NCBI GenBank assembly: GCA_020723205.1
Contig: DYJF01000001.1
Location: forward strand, 31,414-63,881
Source: Bdellovibrio sp.
GTDB taxonomy: Bacteria > UBA10199 > 2-02-FULL-44-16 > DYJF01
Direction of reading: 5' to 3'
DNA length: 32,468 nt
The position numbers were made by a program, and so were the translations under genes. Every line of letters begins with the position of its first letter. The first letter of the stretch is position 1. Under the pieces are notes generated by a model. The model ran no database searches. It worked only from the letters and a program-made list of their open reading frames with translations, and was not told the origin of the DNA. This document shows, piece by piece, positions 14,949 through 22,623 of this stretch.

Positions 14949-16303
14949 GAGCGCTGCTCCAGAATTGCCTTCTCAACGTCCGCTATCTTCGATTGCTCGC
15001 CCAGCCAAAACTCCTTGCCCCTTTGGGCGCGGAGCTCTTCCACGGTTTTCCCCTGCTGTTCGACCCAAGTGTAATATTTAAGATTCGCCCATGAATCTTG
15101 CGCAAGCTTGTCCCCTTCGCGTATCCAGTCGGCGTCGGCGCCATGGAATATCGCCTTGATTCGGCGGGAGGCCTCGTCCCTGTCCATCTTGCCAAACTGT
15201 TTTGTCAGATCCGCGAGCACGCTGTAGTAACGGTCGAGGTTGTCCGTGGCGACGGTAAAAATCACATCTCCCTTTCCCAATTTGTAATGCTTCGCAGTCT
15301 TTATGGCGCCCAGTATGTTGCAGATGCACGATATTCCGAAGAGCGTAGAGAAAGATTCGAGCTCGGGTATCACCTTCCAGCCCGGCTCCTCCGCCACGGC
15401 CTGCATGCCCTTCTTGCAGGACACGTCGTCGATGCACATGAGCGCGTCCATGTTGTCCGTGTTGTGTATCCATGTGGCGTGCTTGTCGCCGATCCCCTGA
15501 ATATCGTGGTCGCCGAAACCATTGTTGTAAAGCGTCGGGCACTGGACCGGTTCGAGACCGACAACGCGGCAATCCTTATGGACCTGCTTTATGCGGTCGC
15601 CGGCGGCTATCGTTCCCGCAGAGCCCATGGCGGAACAGAACGCCGCGAAGTTCCTGGCGCCCTTCGTTCTTTTAAGCTCTTCGAAGAGCTCGAGCACGGA
15701 GTTTCCCGTGACATAGTAATGAAAGCGGTAGTTGCCGAATTCCGCGAACTGGTTGACGATGACCGTGTCCTTCTCGCGCGCCAGTTCGTGCGTCTTGTCG
15801 TAGATCTCCTTCACGTTGCTTTCGCAACCGGGGGTCTTGATGTACTCCGCGCCGTACCATTTAATCTTCTCGAACCTCTCCTGACTCATCCTCTCTGGCA
15901 GGATCACGAGGGAATCGTATCCCATTCTGGGGCCTACATACGCGCCCCCGATCCCGTAGTTGCCGGTTGAAGGCCATACCAAGCGGTGTTTTCCGGGCGT
16001 TATCGTGCCCATGACCTGTCTTTCAATAGTGCACGAGTAGGTCGCGCCGACCTTGTGGCTTCCCGTCGGAAAATATTTGCCGATTATGACGACTATCTCG
16101 GCGTCCACGTTCGTGAGCGCTTTGGGAAGAACGACGTGGCGCACCTTGTTCTCTTTGTCCTTCCACGTGATATTGTAGAGGTTTATCGGATCGAGAGGGG
16201 ATGTCTCGAGCACCTCTATCGCCCTCTTCCTCGTTTCATGGTGAATCTTTTCCGGATTCAGCATCTCTTCGAACGTCGGACCATAAACCAATGTGGATTT
16301 CAT
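14942..16303 (-). CDS. PLP-dependent fold-type II enzyme (cysteine synthase/threonine synthase-like lyase)
   Basis: The 453-residue protein has the beta-family PLP fold: FPTGSHKVGA with the presumed Schiff-base Lys84, the substrate/cofactor loop PSTGNYGIGG (111-120), and the glycine-rich phosphate site SAMGSAGTIAAGD. NGFGDHDIQGIGDKHATWIH and a ring of cysteines (CIDDVSCKK, GISCICN) are distinctive. It is longer than CysK (about 310) and carries an extra C-terminal domain of about 80 residues (MDRDEASRRIKAI to the end). It is not a recognisable diaminopropionate ammonia-lyase YgeX, yet lies next to SsnA near YgeW/YgeY, so a beta-elimination role on an amino acid made by that pathway is inferred. 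GGAGAAG lies just before the ATG, adjoining a repeat arm. It overlaps the NYN gene by 7 bases. Confidence 0.75.
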   Translation of the reverse strand: MKSTLVYGPTFEEMLNPEKIHHETRKRAIEVLETSPLDPINLYNITWKDKENKVRHVVLPKALTNVDAEIVVIIGKYFPTGSHKVGATYSCTIERQVMGTITPGKHRLVWPSTGNYGIGGAYVGPRMGYDSLVILPERMSQERFEKIKWYGAEYIKTPGCESNVKEIYDKTHELAREKDTVIVNQFAEFGNYRFHYYVTGNSVLELFEELKRTKGARNFAAFCSAMGSAGTIAAGDRIKQVHKDCRVVGLEPVQCPTLYNNGFGDHDIQGIGDKHATWIHNTDNMDALMCIDDVSCKKGMQAVAEEPGWKVIPELESFSTLFGISCICNILGAIKTAKHYKLGKGDVIFTVATDNLDRYYSVLADLTKQFGKMDRDEASRRIKAIFHGADADWIREGDKLAQDSWANLKYYTWVEQQGKTVEELRAQRGKEFWLGEQSKIADVEKAILEQRSC

Positions 16304-16312
16304 AACTTCTCC

Positions 16313-16338
16313 TTCCCCCTCCTTTGTAAGGGGAGGCA
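16313..16338. repeat. Single arm of the CCCCTTTGTAAGGGG repeat, copy 3 (half element)
   Basis: CCCTCCTTTGTAAGGGGAGG lies between the SsnA-type gene and the PLP-enzyme gene, without the mirrored second arm. Read on the minus strand, its purine run (AAAGGAGGGGG) merges with the ribosome site of the PLP-enzyme gene. Confidence 0.75.
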
Positions 16339-16342
16339 GATA

Positions 16343-17674
16343 TTAGATCCTGTCCCACAGTCTTTTAGCCAACTTTCTTGCCCCAAGAATTATTTTCTCT
16401 TCATCCACCGTCTTCATCTCAAAATCCTTCATCAGGACCTTGCCCGCGCAAATCGTCGTCCTCACAGGCAGGTTCATTACTCCATACAACATGTGTGCCC
16501 AAAGGTTTAGGTCGGTAACGGGGGTTTGGGGGATATAGTCGCTGATTATCACGTCAGCGGCGGCGCCTTTTTTCAAAACGCCGAGACGCATCCCGAACAT
16601 CTCTGACGCGATCGCGGGGTTGACCTCCATCACGGATCTTTTCGTTTCAGCAAAACCCGCTGATATTGCCGCGCGCCCCCCGCCCCGTAATGACATCGTG
16701 ATCTTATGCAGGACCGACGCGAGCTTCACATCTCCTGCGATCGATGCGCTCATGCCGTCGGTACCGATCCCGACTGGGATACCCTTCCTGTGCATGTCTA
16801 TGAACGGCGCTACGCCGACTGCGTTGTTCAGGTTCGACTGCGGATTGTGAACGACAAATGCGCCGCTCCTTTTCAGCAGATCGAGGTCGGATCTGTTGAT
16901 GTGGACGCAGTGGGCGGCGATCGTCCCCCCTCTCAATATTCCCTCATTACACAATCGCCTTACCGCGCCTCTGTCGTCAACGTCTTCAGCGACATGAATA
17001 TGCGCGCCGACGCCGAAACTGTCCATCTCGCGGCGCGATTCTGCCAATGTGTGGTCCGAAAGCGTCATCGAGGCGTGAAGGCCCACCATGCCGCGGAGCG
17101 GATAACGGCGATTCATTTTCACGTGCCTCCGGCAGCTCTCAAGGAACGACGCGTTCTCGCGCACCGCTTCGTCCCTTTTCTTCCCCCCGTGTCTGTCGGA
17201 GACCTCAAAACACAACGAACCCCTGACGCCGGTCTTCAAAAAAGCGTCAGCGACCAAACCCAGCGAACCGCTTATGGAGCCATAGCTCGCATGATGATCG
17301 AACACCGTCGTCACGCCCGATCTGACCGATTCGATAAGCCCTAAAAGAGCGCTGTAGTAGATATCCTCTTCTGTCAGCGCCGTATCCAGCTTCCACCACA
17401 GCTTTTCGAGGATGTCCCTGAAGGAGGCCATCCGCGGCACGCTCATTCCCTTGGCGAATTGGCCGTAGAGGTGCATGTGGGGATTGATAAAACCGGGAAG
17501 GACGACGCGTCCGCACGCGTCAATGACGGTCGCATTGCGAATCATGGGGCAGTTTGAAGAGCGTCCGGACGACGCAACGGCCCCATCCTTGAGATATACA
17601 AAACCGTCGGGAAAAAAACGCTCAGGGCCCGCAATGACAAAGGCGTTTTTAATGAGGATCTGCCTGCAAATCAT
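16343..17674 (-). CDS. ssnA: SsnA-type amidohydrolase (chlorohydrolase/aminohydrolase family)
   Basis: This is a metal-dependent deaminase/aminohydrolase of the TrzA/AtzB/SsnA branch. FINPHMHLYG (HxH pair), GLHASMTLSD, AAHCVHINRSD and IGTDGMSASI (catalytic Asp) are in the expected order. A short composite beta-sandwich flanks the barrel (VLPGFINP at the front, VIISDYIPQTPV at the back). SsnA proteins are associated with selenium-dependent purine hydroxylase clusters and may deaminate a purine-derived ring; the substrate is not established. I chose ATG 17674 (MICRQILIKNAFV), matching the usual MLIKNA start, but no good ribosome site precedes it. ATG 17701 or TTG 17710 (GGAAG upstream) are possible. 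It lies downstream of mltG and upstream of the PLP enzyme. Confidence 0.8.
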   Translation of the reverse strand: MICRQILIKNAFVIAGPERFFPDGFVYLKDGAVASSGRSSNCPMIRNATVIDACGRVVLPGFINPHMHLYGQFAKGMSVPRMASFRDILEKLWWKLDTALTEEDIYYSALLGLIESVRSGVTTVFDHHASYGSISGSLGLVADAFLKTGVRGSLCFEVSDRHGGKKRDEAVRENASFLESCRRHVKMNRRYPLRGMVGLHASMTLSDHTLAESRREMDSFGVGAHIHVAEDVDDRGAVRRLCNEGILRGGTIAAHCVHINRSDLDLLKRSGAFVVHNPQSNLNNAVGVAPFIDMHRKGIPVGIGTDGMSASIAGDVKLASVLHKITMSLRGGGRAAISAGFAETKRSVMEVNPAIASEMFGMRLGVLKKGAAADVIISDYIPQTPVTDLNLWAHMLYGVMNLPVRTTICAGKVLMKDFEMKTVDEEKIILGARKLAKRLWDRI

Positions 17675-17737
17675 GTACGCGGTTTTAATCCAGCGGACCA
17701 TGGGTTGCAAGCCATACTTCCGCCGTGCTTGCGACCT

Positions 17738-19243
17738 TCATTGCGGCGGGACGGGCGCCGGCGGGGGCGCCGTCGCCGCAGGTGGCGGAGAGACCGGCAC
17801 AGGCGCCGGTGGGGCAACGGTCGGCGGCGGTGTTACAGCGGGCGCAGGCGCGGACGGTGTCGTCGGCGCCGGCGGAGGAGGCGCAGGAACATAGGGTTGA
17901 ACCGGTGGAGTTATCGCCGGCGCCGCTGGCGCCGACGGAGTTATCGTCGGAGCGGGGATCGCCTGCGGTGCCGCTTGAGGCGCAGCCGGCGGAGGTGCCA
18001 TAGGAAAAGGAGCAGGCGCGGCGGCGGCCGGAGGCGCGGCAGGCACCGCTGTCGGCGGAGGAGGCACCGAGGGAACTGCCGACGGCGCTACCAACGGCGG
18101 TATCGCGGTCACTCCGGGGGGAGGCGCCGGCTGAACCTCGCCCGCCGGGGCCTCAACAGGTCCGGTTGCGAACGCTTTTCCCAACTGATATTGAGCGACC
18201 GCGCGCTGATGTTCCTCCAGCGTTTCAGAGAAGACATGACTGCCGTCATTTCGCGAAACAAAGTACAGATACTTAGTCTGTGCCGGATTTAACGCCGCGT
18301 CAAGCGAGGCCCTGCCGGGATTGCATATCGGCCCGGGGGGCAACCCCAGGCGCACGTACGTGTTGTAAGGATTCGCGCCGTTATCGAGATCCGCACGGGT
18401 GAGGTTGCCGTTGAAGTCGGGGATTCCGTAGATCACTGTCGGGTCGGTCTGGAGCGGCATATTCTGCTTCAGCCGGTTCCAGAAGACCGATGAAACGATC
18501 CCCCTCTCCTCCGCCTTGCCGGTCTCCTTTTCGATGATGGACGCGAGCGTCACTATCTGCTGCTGCGACATGCCCAGCCGATCGGCCAGTGCCGCATATT
18601 CGGGCGTATATATCTCGCGAAAACGCGCGACAAAACGTTTTATGATCTCGTCGGCGGTCTTGGGCCTGAAGACATCGTACGTGTCGGGAAAGAGATAGCC
18701 CTCAAGCGAGGCGATGTCCTTGAAACCCAGAGATTCGATGTACACCTTGTCCTTCGTCAGCCGGTCGAACTCCTGCGGAATAGCGGGATCCTTGAGGAAG
18801 GTGAGGCCCGAAAGATATTTGACGATATCGTTTATCGTCCAGCCCTCGATGATCTGAAGCTGATATTTTTTGACCTGTCCCTTGACCAGCATCATCACGA
18901 CCTGATCGGCCGTGATTCCGGCGGGGAACTCGTATTCACCCGCCTTGACCTGACCGCCAAGGCCGCGGAGCCGGACATATGCGGAAAAAACCTGCGGAGT
19001 CTTGATCACCTGATTATCGGCAAGCTGCTGCGCGATCGCGGAGGCCGTGAGACCCTGTTCGATCTCGACGTCCGCCGCGGCGGGAGATTGCCACCTGTAG
19101 ACCGCTGCATAGAACGACCAGCCGATGAACGCAATAACGAGCACCGAGATCACGATGATCCCCGCTATCACCAGCCGTAACGACTTCTTGATCGTACCGA
19201 CCGCCTTGCTCCGGGAACCCTCGTCCAACTGTTCATTGTCCAT
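17738..19243 (-). CDS. mltG: Endolytic peptidoglycan transglycosylase MltG with proline/alanine-rich tail
   Basis: The N-terminus is cytoplasmic, with a membrane anchor at about residues 24-48. A LysM-like region (LTASAIAQQLADNQVI, AGEYEFPAG) follows, then the YceG catalytic domain with LASIIEKETG near 234-242 (catalytic Glu), LQTDPTVIYG, and NPYNTYVRLGLPPGPICNPG. MltG cleaves nascent glycan strands to set their length. The family usually ends about where KYLYFVSRNDGSHVFSETLEEH occurs (326-345). Here about 140 further residues are almost entirely Pro, Ala and Val (for example VPPPPTAVPAAPP), probably disordered and able to span the periplasm or contact the wall. The gene follows ruvX by 40 bases, a pairing common in bacteria, and precedes the ssnA-type gene closely. 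Confidence 0.92.
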   Translation of the reverse strand: MDNEQLDEGSRSKAVGTIKKSLRLVIAGIIVISVLVIAFIGWSFYAAVYRWQSPAAADVEIEQGLTASAIAQQLADNQVIKTPQVFSAYVRLRGLGGQVKAGEYEFPAGITADQVVMMLVKGQVKKYQLQIIEGWTINDIVKYLSGLTFLKDPAIPQEFDRLTKDKVYIESLGFKDIASLEGYLFPDTYDVFRPKTADEIIKRFVARFREIYTPEYAALADRLGMSQQQIVTLASIIEKETGKAEERGIVSSVFWNRLKQNMPLQTDPTVIYGIPDFNGNLTRADLDNGANPYNTYVRLGLPPGPICNPGRASLDAALNPAQTKYLYFVSRNDGSHVFSETLEEHQRAVAQYQLGKAFATGPVEAPAGEVQPAPPPGVTAIPPLVAPSAVPSVPPPPTAVPAAPPAAAAPAPFPMAPPPAAPQAAPQAIPAPTITPSAPAAPAITPPVQPYVPAPPPPAPTTPSAPAPAVTPPPTVAPPAPVPVSPPPAATAPPPAPVPPQ

Positions 19244-19283
19244 ATATACCCCCCAAAAACCGTTACTCGTGAATCGTGACCGG

Positions 19284-19712
19284 TCACTGGTCGCGGTTGT
19301 CCAAATAATCTTTGAGGATCATGACCGCCGCCATCTTGTCTATGACCCTTCGCCTTTTCCTGCGGCTCACATCCGCGCCGATGAGATGTGCCTCCGCGTC
19401 AGCCGTCGAATAACGTTCGTCCCATGTCTCAACAGGAATATGGCAACCATTGTCCTTCAGGAACGCCCCGATCTCCTCCATGAGACCCAAAATCTTTTTA
19501 GCTGAAGTCCCGATCCCCCCTTCGGAATCGAGCGGTATCCCGACTAAAAGCTTTTCCGCTTTCGTCTCGGTAATATATTTAAGTATTTCATCAAAATCAC
19601 GCTTTTTCGTCTTGCGTCCTATTACGCCCAGGGGTTGCGCGGTCCAACCCATTGGATCGCTCACCGCAACACCGATCCGTTTGGTGCCGATATCGAGGCA
19701 GAGAATTCGCAT
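19284..19712 (-). CDS. ruvX: RuvX/YqgF family RNase H-fold protein (pre-16S rRNA nuclease)
   Basis: With the start at MRILCLDIGTKRIGVAVSD (ATG 19712) the protein is 142 residues, normal for YqgF. It shows the acidic sites of the RNase H fold: LDIGTKRIGVA (first Asp), the LLVGIPLDSEG strand, ETWDERYST (Glu/Asp) and the DKMAAVMILKDYL helix. Family members finish the 5' end of 16S rRNA and have been proposed as resolvases. The ORF-track start adds 12 residues (MPCIKRQVIKGV) without a better ribosome site; AAAGG lies just upstream of the chosen ATG. It is the first gene of the ruvX-mltG run and divergent from the acylphosphatase gene. Confidence 0.9.
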   Translation of the reverse strand: MRILCLDIGTKRIGVAVSDPMGWTAQPLGVIGRKTKKRDFDEILKYITETKAEKLLVGIPLDSEGGIGTSAKKILGLMEEIGAFLKDNGCHIPVETWDERYSTADAEAHLIGADVSRRKRRRVIDKMAAVMILKDYLDNRDQ

Positions 19713-19801
19713 CACGCCTTTAATAACCTGCCGCTTAATGCAGGGCAAGGGTTAAGGTTATGGCTTGATTTTTTAAATGATTTGATTACGTTCCACCGGA
19801 A

Positions 19802-20074
19802 ATGGAACGCGTAAGGATCAAAGTTAGGGGAAGGGTTCAGGGCGTTTTCTTCAGGGCCCATACGCAGGAAAAGGCATCACGCCTTGGCCTCACCGGCTGG
19901 GTTCGAAATACGGAAGACGGGGGGGTCGAAACGATGGCCGAAGGCAGCCGGAAGGCCCTTGAAGACCTTGTTTCATGGTGTCATGAGGGTCCGCCGGCCG
20001 CCGATGTGAAAAGCGTGGACGTGGAATGGCTGAAGGCCAGCGGCGAGTTCAAGGGTTTCATGATCTCCTATTAA
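19802..20074 (+). CDS. acyP: Acylphosphatase
   Basis: The 90-residue protein matches the whole family. GRVQGVFFR contains the phosphate-cradle loop and catalytic Arg18, and GWVRNTEDGGVE contains catalytic Asn36. It hydrolyses carboxyl-phosphate bonds such as acetyl- or carbamoyl-phosphate-like mixed anhydrides; the physiological substrate in bacteria is unclear. The ribosome site is weak (CCGGAA just before the ATG). The gene is divergent from ruvX, and the promoter of the next gene begins directly at its stop codon. Confidence 0.93.
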   Translation: MERVRIKVRGRVQGVFFRAHTQEKASRLGLTGWVRNTEDGGVETMAEGSRKALEDLVSWCHEGPPAADVKSVDVEWLKASGEFKGFMISY

Positions 20075-20104
20075 TTGACAGGATCGCCATAAGAGGTGTA
20101 TAAA
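20075..20104 (+). promoter_or_regulatory. Sigma70 promoter for the parvulin lipoprotein gene
   Basis: TTGACA (20075-20080) and TATAAA (20099-20104) are separated by 18 bases. The -35 box starts on the base after the acyP stop codon. A start near 20111 would leave a 20-base leader holding AAAGGAGGGA before the ATG at 20131. Confidence 0.75.
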
Positions 20105-20130
20105 GCTCGAAATCTTAAAGGAGGGAGTGT

Positions 20131-21150
20131 ATGAAAAAAGTCGCTGTTTTTGCATGTATAGCCGTCGTATTTGCCTTTATAGCCGGATGCGGAGGGGTTA
20201 AATCCGGCAAGATGCTTGTCGAGGTCAACGGTACGAAGGTGACCGAAGGTGATCTGGAGTTTTTAGGCACGGTCAATCCGCGCATACAGGCGCAGATCAT
20301 GAATCCCGAGGGGAAAAAGCGGCTCGTGGACAATCTGATCGAGCAGGAGCTCCTGTATCAGGAAGCGGTCAAGGAGGGGGTCAACAGAAAACCTGACGTG
20401 AAGGCGAAGATAGACCTCTACCGACGCGTGATCATCGCACAGGCGCTCGTGGACGATGAGGCGGAAAAGATGGCGAAGAAATATTACGACGAACATCCGG
20501 AGGAGTTCAAAAAGCTCAAGCTCTCCCAGATACTGATCCGCTATTCCAATCCCGACGAGCTGAAGAAATCGAAGGAACAGAAGAAGGGCACGGCGAAACC
20601 GGCGGCGAGAAGCGAACAGGACGCGCTCAAGTTCGCCAATGAAATAAAGGCCCGTCTGGACAAGGGCGAGGATTTTGCAAAGGTTGCAAAAGAGGTCTCC
20701 GACGATACCACGACAAAGAGCCGCGGCGGCGATCTTGGGCTGGCTACCAAGAGCGACCAGCGCCTAATAAGCCGTGGTTGGGGTTCGCTCCTTGACAAGG
20801 CCTACGAAATGAAGGTCGGCGAGATCGCAGGCCCGATCAAGACCAACAACGGTTATCATATAATCACGGTTACGCAGGGCGTGGAGATCGAGCCGTACGA
20901 AGAGGCAAGGGCCGGTCTCGAGTTCAAGTTCAAGAACGGCGCAAAGGGCGAGCTTGTCGCAAAGCTCAAGAAGGACGCCAAGATAGAATACGCCGAGGGG
21001 TTGAAGCCGGAAACAAAGCCGGCTGAAGGCGCGGCGCCCGCAGCTGAGGGCGCGGCGGCGGTCCCGGTTGAAGCGGGCCAACCCGCTTCCGGCGCGGGGT
21101 CTCCGGGGGTCAAGATAGAGGTGAAGCCGGCTCCGGAAAAAACACAGTAG
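20131..21150 (+). CDS. Parvulin-type peptidyl-prolyl isomerase lipoprotein (PpiC/PrsA/SurA-like)
   Basis: The 339-residue protein has a lipoprotein signal ending IAGC with lipidated Cys20. A SurA/PrsA-like N-terminal helical domain follows (VNGTKVTEGDLEFLG; NLIEQELLYQEAVKEG), then a parvulin domain of about 125-245 starting LKLSQILIRY and containing GEDFAKVAKEVSDD, RGGDLGLA, VGEIAGPIKTNNGYHIITV. A lysine-rich loop (KKSKEQKKGTAKPA) is inserted within the parvulin domain. The last 50-60 residues are Pro/Ala/Glu-rich. It probably assists folding of exported proteins at a membrane surface. It has its own strong promoter and AAAGGAGGGA ribosome site, and ends at a perfect terminator. Confidence 0.9.
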   Translation: MKKVAVFACIAVVFAFIAGCGGVKSGKMLVEVNGTKVTEGDLEFLGTVNPRIQAQIMNPEGKKRLVDNLIEQELLYQEAVKEGVNRKPDVKAKIDLYRRVIIAQALVDDEAEKMAKKYYDEHPEEFKKLKLSQILIRYSNPDELKKSKEQKKGTAKPAARSEQDALKFANEIKARLDKGEDFAKVAKEVSDDTTTKSRGGDLGLATKSDQRLISRGWGSLLDKAYEMKVGEIAGPIKTNNGYHIITVTQGVEIEPYEEARAGLEFKFKNGAKGELVAKLKKDAKIEYAEGLKPETKPAEGAAPAAEGAAAVPVEAGQPASGAGSPGVKIEVKPAPEKTQ

Positions 21151-21172
21151 ATAGGTCAATATGAAATAAAAA

Positions 21173-21203
21173 ACCGATGGGCACGGCCCATCGGTTTTTT
21201 TTT
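21173..21203 (+). terminator. Bidirectional rho-independent terminator between the parvulin and DUF192 genes
   Basis: A perfect 10-bp stem, ACCGATGGGC with GCCCATCGGT, has a 3-base loop (ACG). It is followed by nine T on the plus strand and preceded by an A-rich run, so it also works for the convergent minus-strand operon ending at 21224. Confidence 0.95.
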
Positions 21204-21223
21204 GCTTCAGATAACGCCCTCCA

Positions 21224-21757
21224 TCACTGCGGGCCGATGCCGTAGACCGCCTGATCTCCAGCCGCGAGCCCGTTCGTCAAGGCGAAGCCGGCCGCGACCT
21301 CGAGAACATATCGGTATGGTCCCGGGGGATAAAGCTTCTCCTCCGAGTTGGGCGTCGTATTCGCCTTGATATCGACGATCTTCATGTCCGGACCTACGAA
21401 GATTATGTCCAGAGGGATGGAGGTGTCCTTCATCCAGAACGGATCGGTCATATCCTCCGCAAAAACGAACCACATCCCGCCCGTTTTGAAGGGAAGTTCG
21501 CTTCGCCCCATGAGGCCGTGTATCCTCTGCTCTTCGGTCGTCGCGATCTCCACGGGCACATTGATGCTCTTGCCTCCCTGCGTGTGGACCGTGATGTTAG
21601 CGACATTGATGCTTCCGCTCGGCATAGACGCCTCCTGTACCGCCTGGGTCTGCTTCCCCTCCTCTTCGCCGGTCTGGGCGAGCTTTGCCTTTTCACAAGC
21701 GCCCGATTGAAGAGCAAGGGTCAAGAACACAGCCGCTACTGCAAAAGACCTTCTCAT
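21224..21757 (-). CDS. DUF192 lipoprotein
   Basis: With the start at ATG 21757 ([10 protein letters not shown]) the protein is 177 residues. It has a lipoprotein-type signal ending QSGAC (Cys21), a charged linker, then the DUF192 domain: [52 protein letters not shown] and [17 protein letters not shown]. The function of DUF192 is unknown; it is a small periplasmic beta-barrel-like domain. AAGGAGG lies 4 bases upstream, inside the sucD end, and its ATG overlaps the sucD TGA. It is therefore the last gene of the sdh-suc operon. The ORF-track start at 21817 is within sucD and has no support. It ends at the bidirectional terminator. Confidence 0.9.
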   Translation of the reverse strand: MRRSFAVAAVFLTLALQSGACEKAKLAQTGEEEGKQTQAVQEASMPSGSINVANITVHTQGGKSINVPVEIATTEEQRIHGLMGRSELPFKTGGMWFVFAEDMTDPFWMKDTSIPLDIIFVGPDMKIVDIKANTTPNSEEKLYPPGPYRYVLEVAAGFALTNGLAAGDQAVYGIGPQ

Positions 21758-22620
21758 AACACCTCCTTGAGTGTTTTTCCTATATCCGCCGGGCTTTTCG
21801 CTACGGCAACGCCGCACTTTTCAAGCTTTACGATCTTCTCCGCCGCGGTGCCCCTTCCCCCCGCGATTATGGCGCCGGCATGGCCCATGCGTTTCCCCTT
21901 CGGAGCCGTCTGACCCGCGATGAACGCGGCGACCGGCTTTTTCATATGAACCTTTATGAAATCGGCGGCCTCCTCCTCGGCCGTTCCGCCTATCTCGCCT
22001 ATCATCACGACCGCGCGCGTTACCTTATCCTCCTCGAACGCCTTGAGGCAATCGATAAAATCGGTTCCTAGAACGGGATCGCCGCCGATGCCTATCGCGG
22101 TCGATTGTCCCAGACCCAATCTCGTGAGCTGATCCACCGCTTCGTAGGTCAACGTGCCGCTCCTTGAAACGACCCCTATCTCGCCCTTCTTATGTATCCA
22201 GCCCGGCATGATCCCCATCTTGCACTCCCCGGGGGTGATTATGCCCGGACAATTGGGCCCGATAAGGCGCATTCTCGATGTCTCAAGCGCGCGCTTCACG
22301 CGGACCATGTCGAGCGTCGGTATTCCCTCTGTGATGCAAACGCAGACACCGATACCCGCCGCATCCGCCTCGAGGATCGCATCCGATGCAAAAGCCGCCG
22401 GAACGAATATGAGAGACGCGTCGGCGCCGGTCTGTTTCACCGCGTCAGCAACCGTGTTGAAAACGGGGACGCCTTCGACCTCGAGCCCGCCCTTGCCGGG
22501 CGTCACTCCGGCGACCACCTTCGTACCATACTCGCGGCAGGCCTTCGCGTGAAAAGCACCCTGCGAACCGGTGATGCCCTGAACGACGACGCGCGTATCT
22601 TTTCCTATCCAGATAGACAT
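21754..22620 (-). CDS. sucD: Succinyl-CoA synthetase subunit alpha
   Basis: The 288-residue protein is of normal length. It has the CoA-binding Rossmann domain ([22 protein letters not shown]), the [10 protein letters not shown] loop and the ligase domain. Phosphohistidine His247 sits in [12 protein letters not shown], matching His246 of the E. coli enzyme. With SucC it interconverts succinyl-CoA and succinate with NDP/NTP formation in the TCA cycle. It starts 3 bases after sucC and ends in a 4-base overlap with the DUF192 gene. The large antisense ORF over sucC/sucD is a shadow. Confidence 0.97.
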   Translation of the reverse strand: MSIWIGKDTRVVVQGITGSQGAFHAKACREYGTKVVAGVTPGKGGLEVEGVPVFNTVADAVKQTGADASLIFVPAAFASDAILEADAAGIGVCVCITEGIPTLDMVRVKRALETSRMRLIGPNCPGIITPGECKMGIMPGWIHKKGEIGVVSRSGTLTYEAVDQLTRLGLGQSTAIGIGGDPVLGTDFIDCLKAFEEDKVTRAVVMIGEIGGTAEEEAADFIKVHMKKPVAAFIAGQTAPKGKRMGHAGAIIAGGRGTAAEKIVKLEKCGVAVAKSPADIGKTLKEVL

Positions 22621-22623
22621 AAT

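Noticed and set aside
17705-18292. Arginine-rich 195-residue plus ORF and overlapping glycine/alanine-rich ORFs
   Set aside because: They are antisense readings of the proline-rich tail of mltG; the repetitive composition is a by-product of its GCN/CCN codons.
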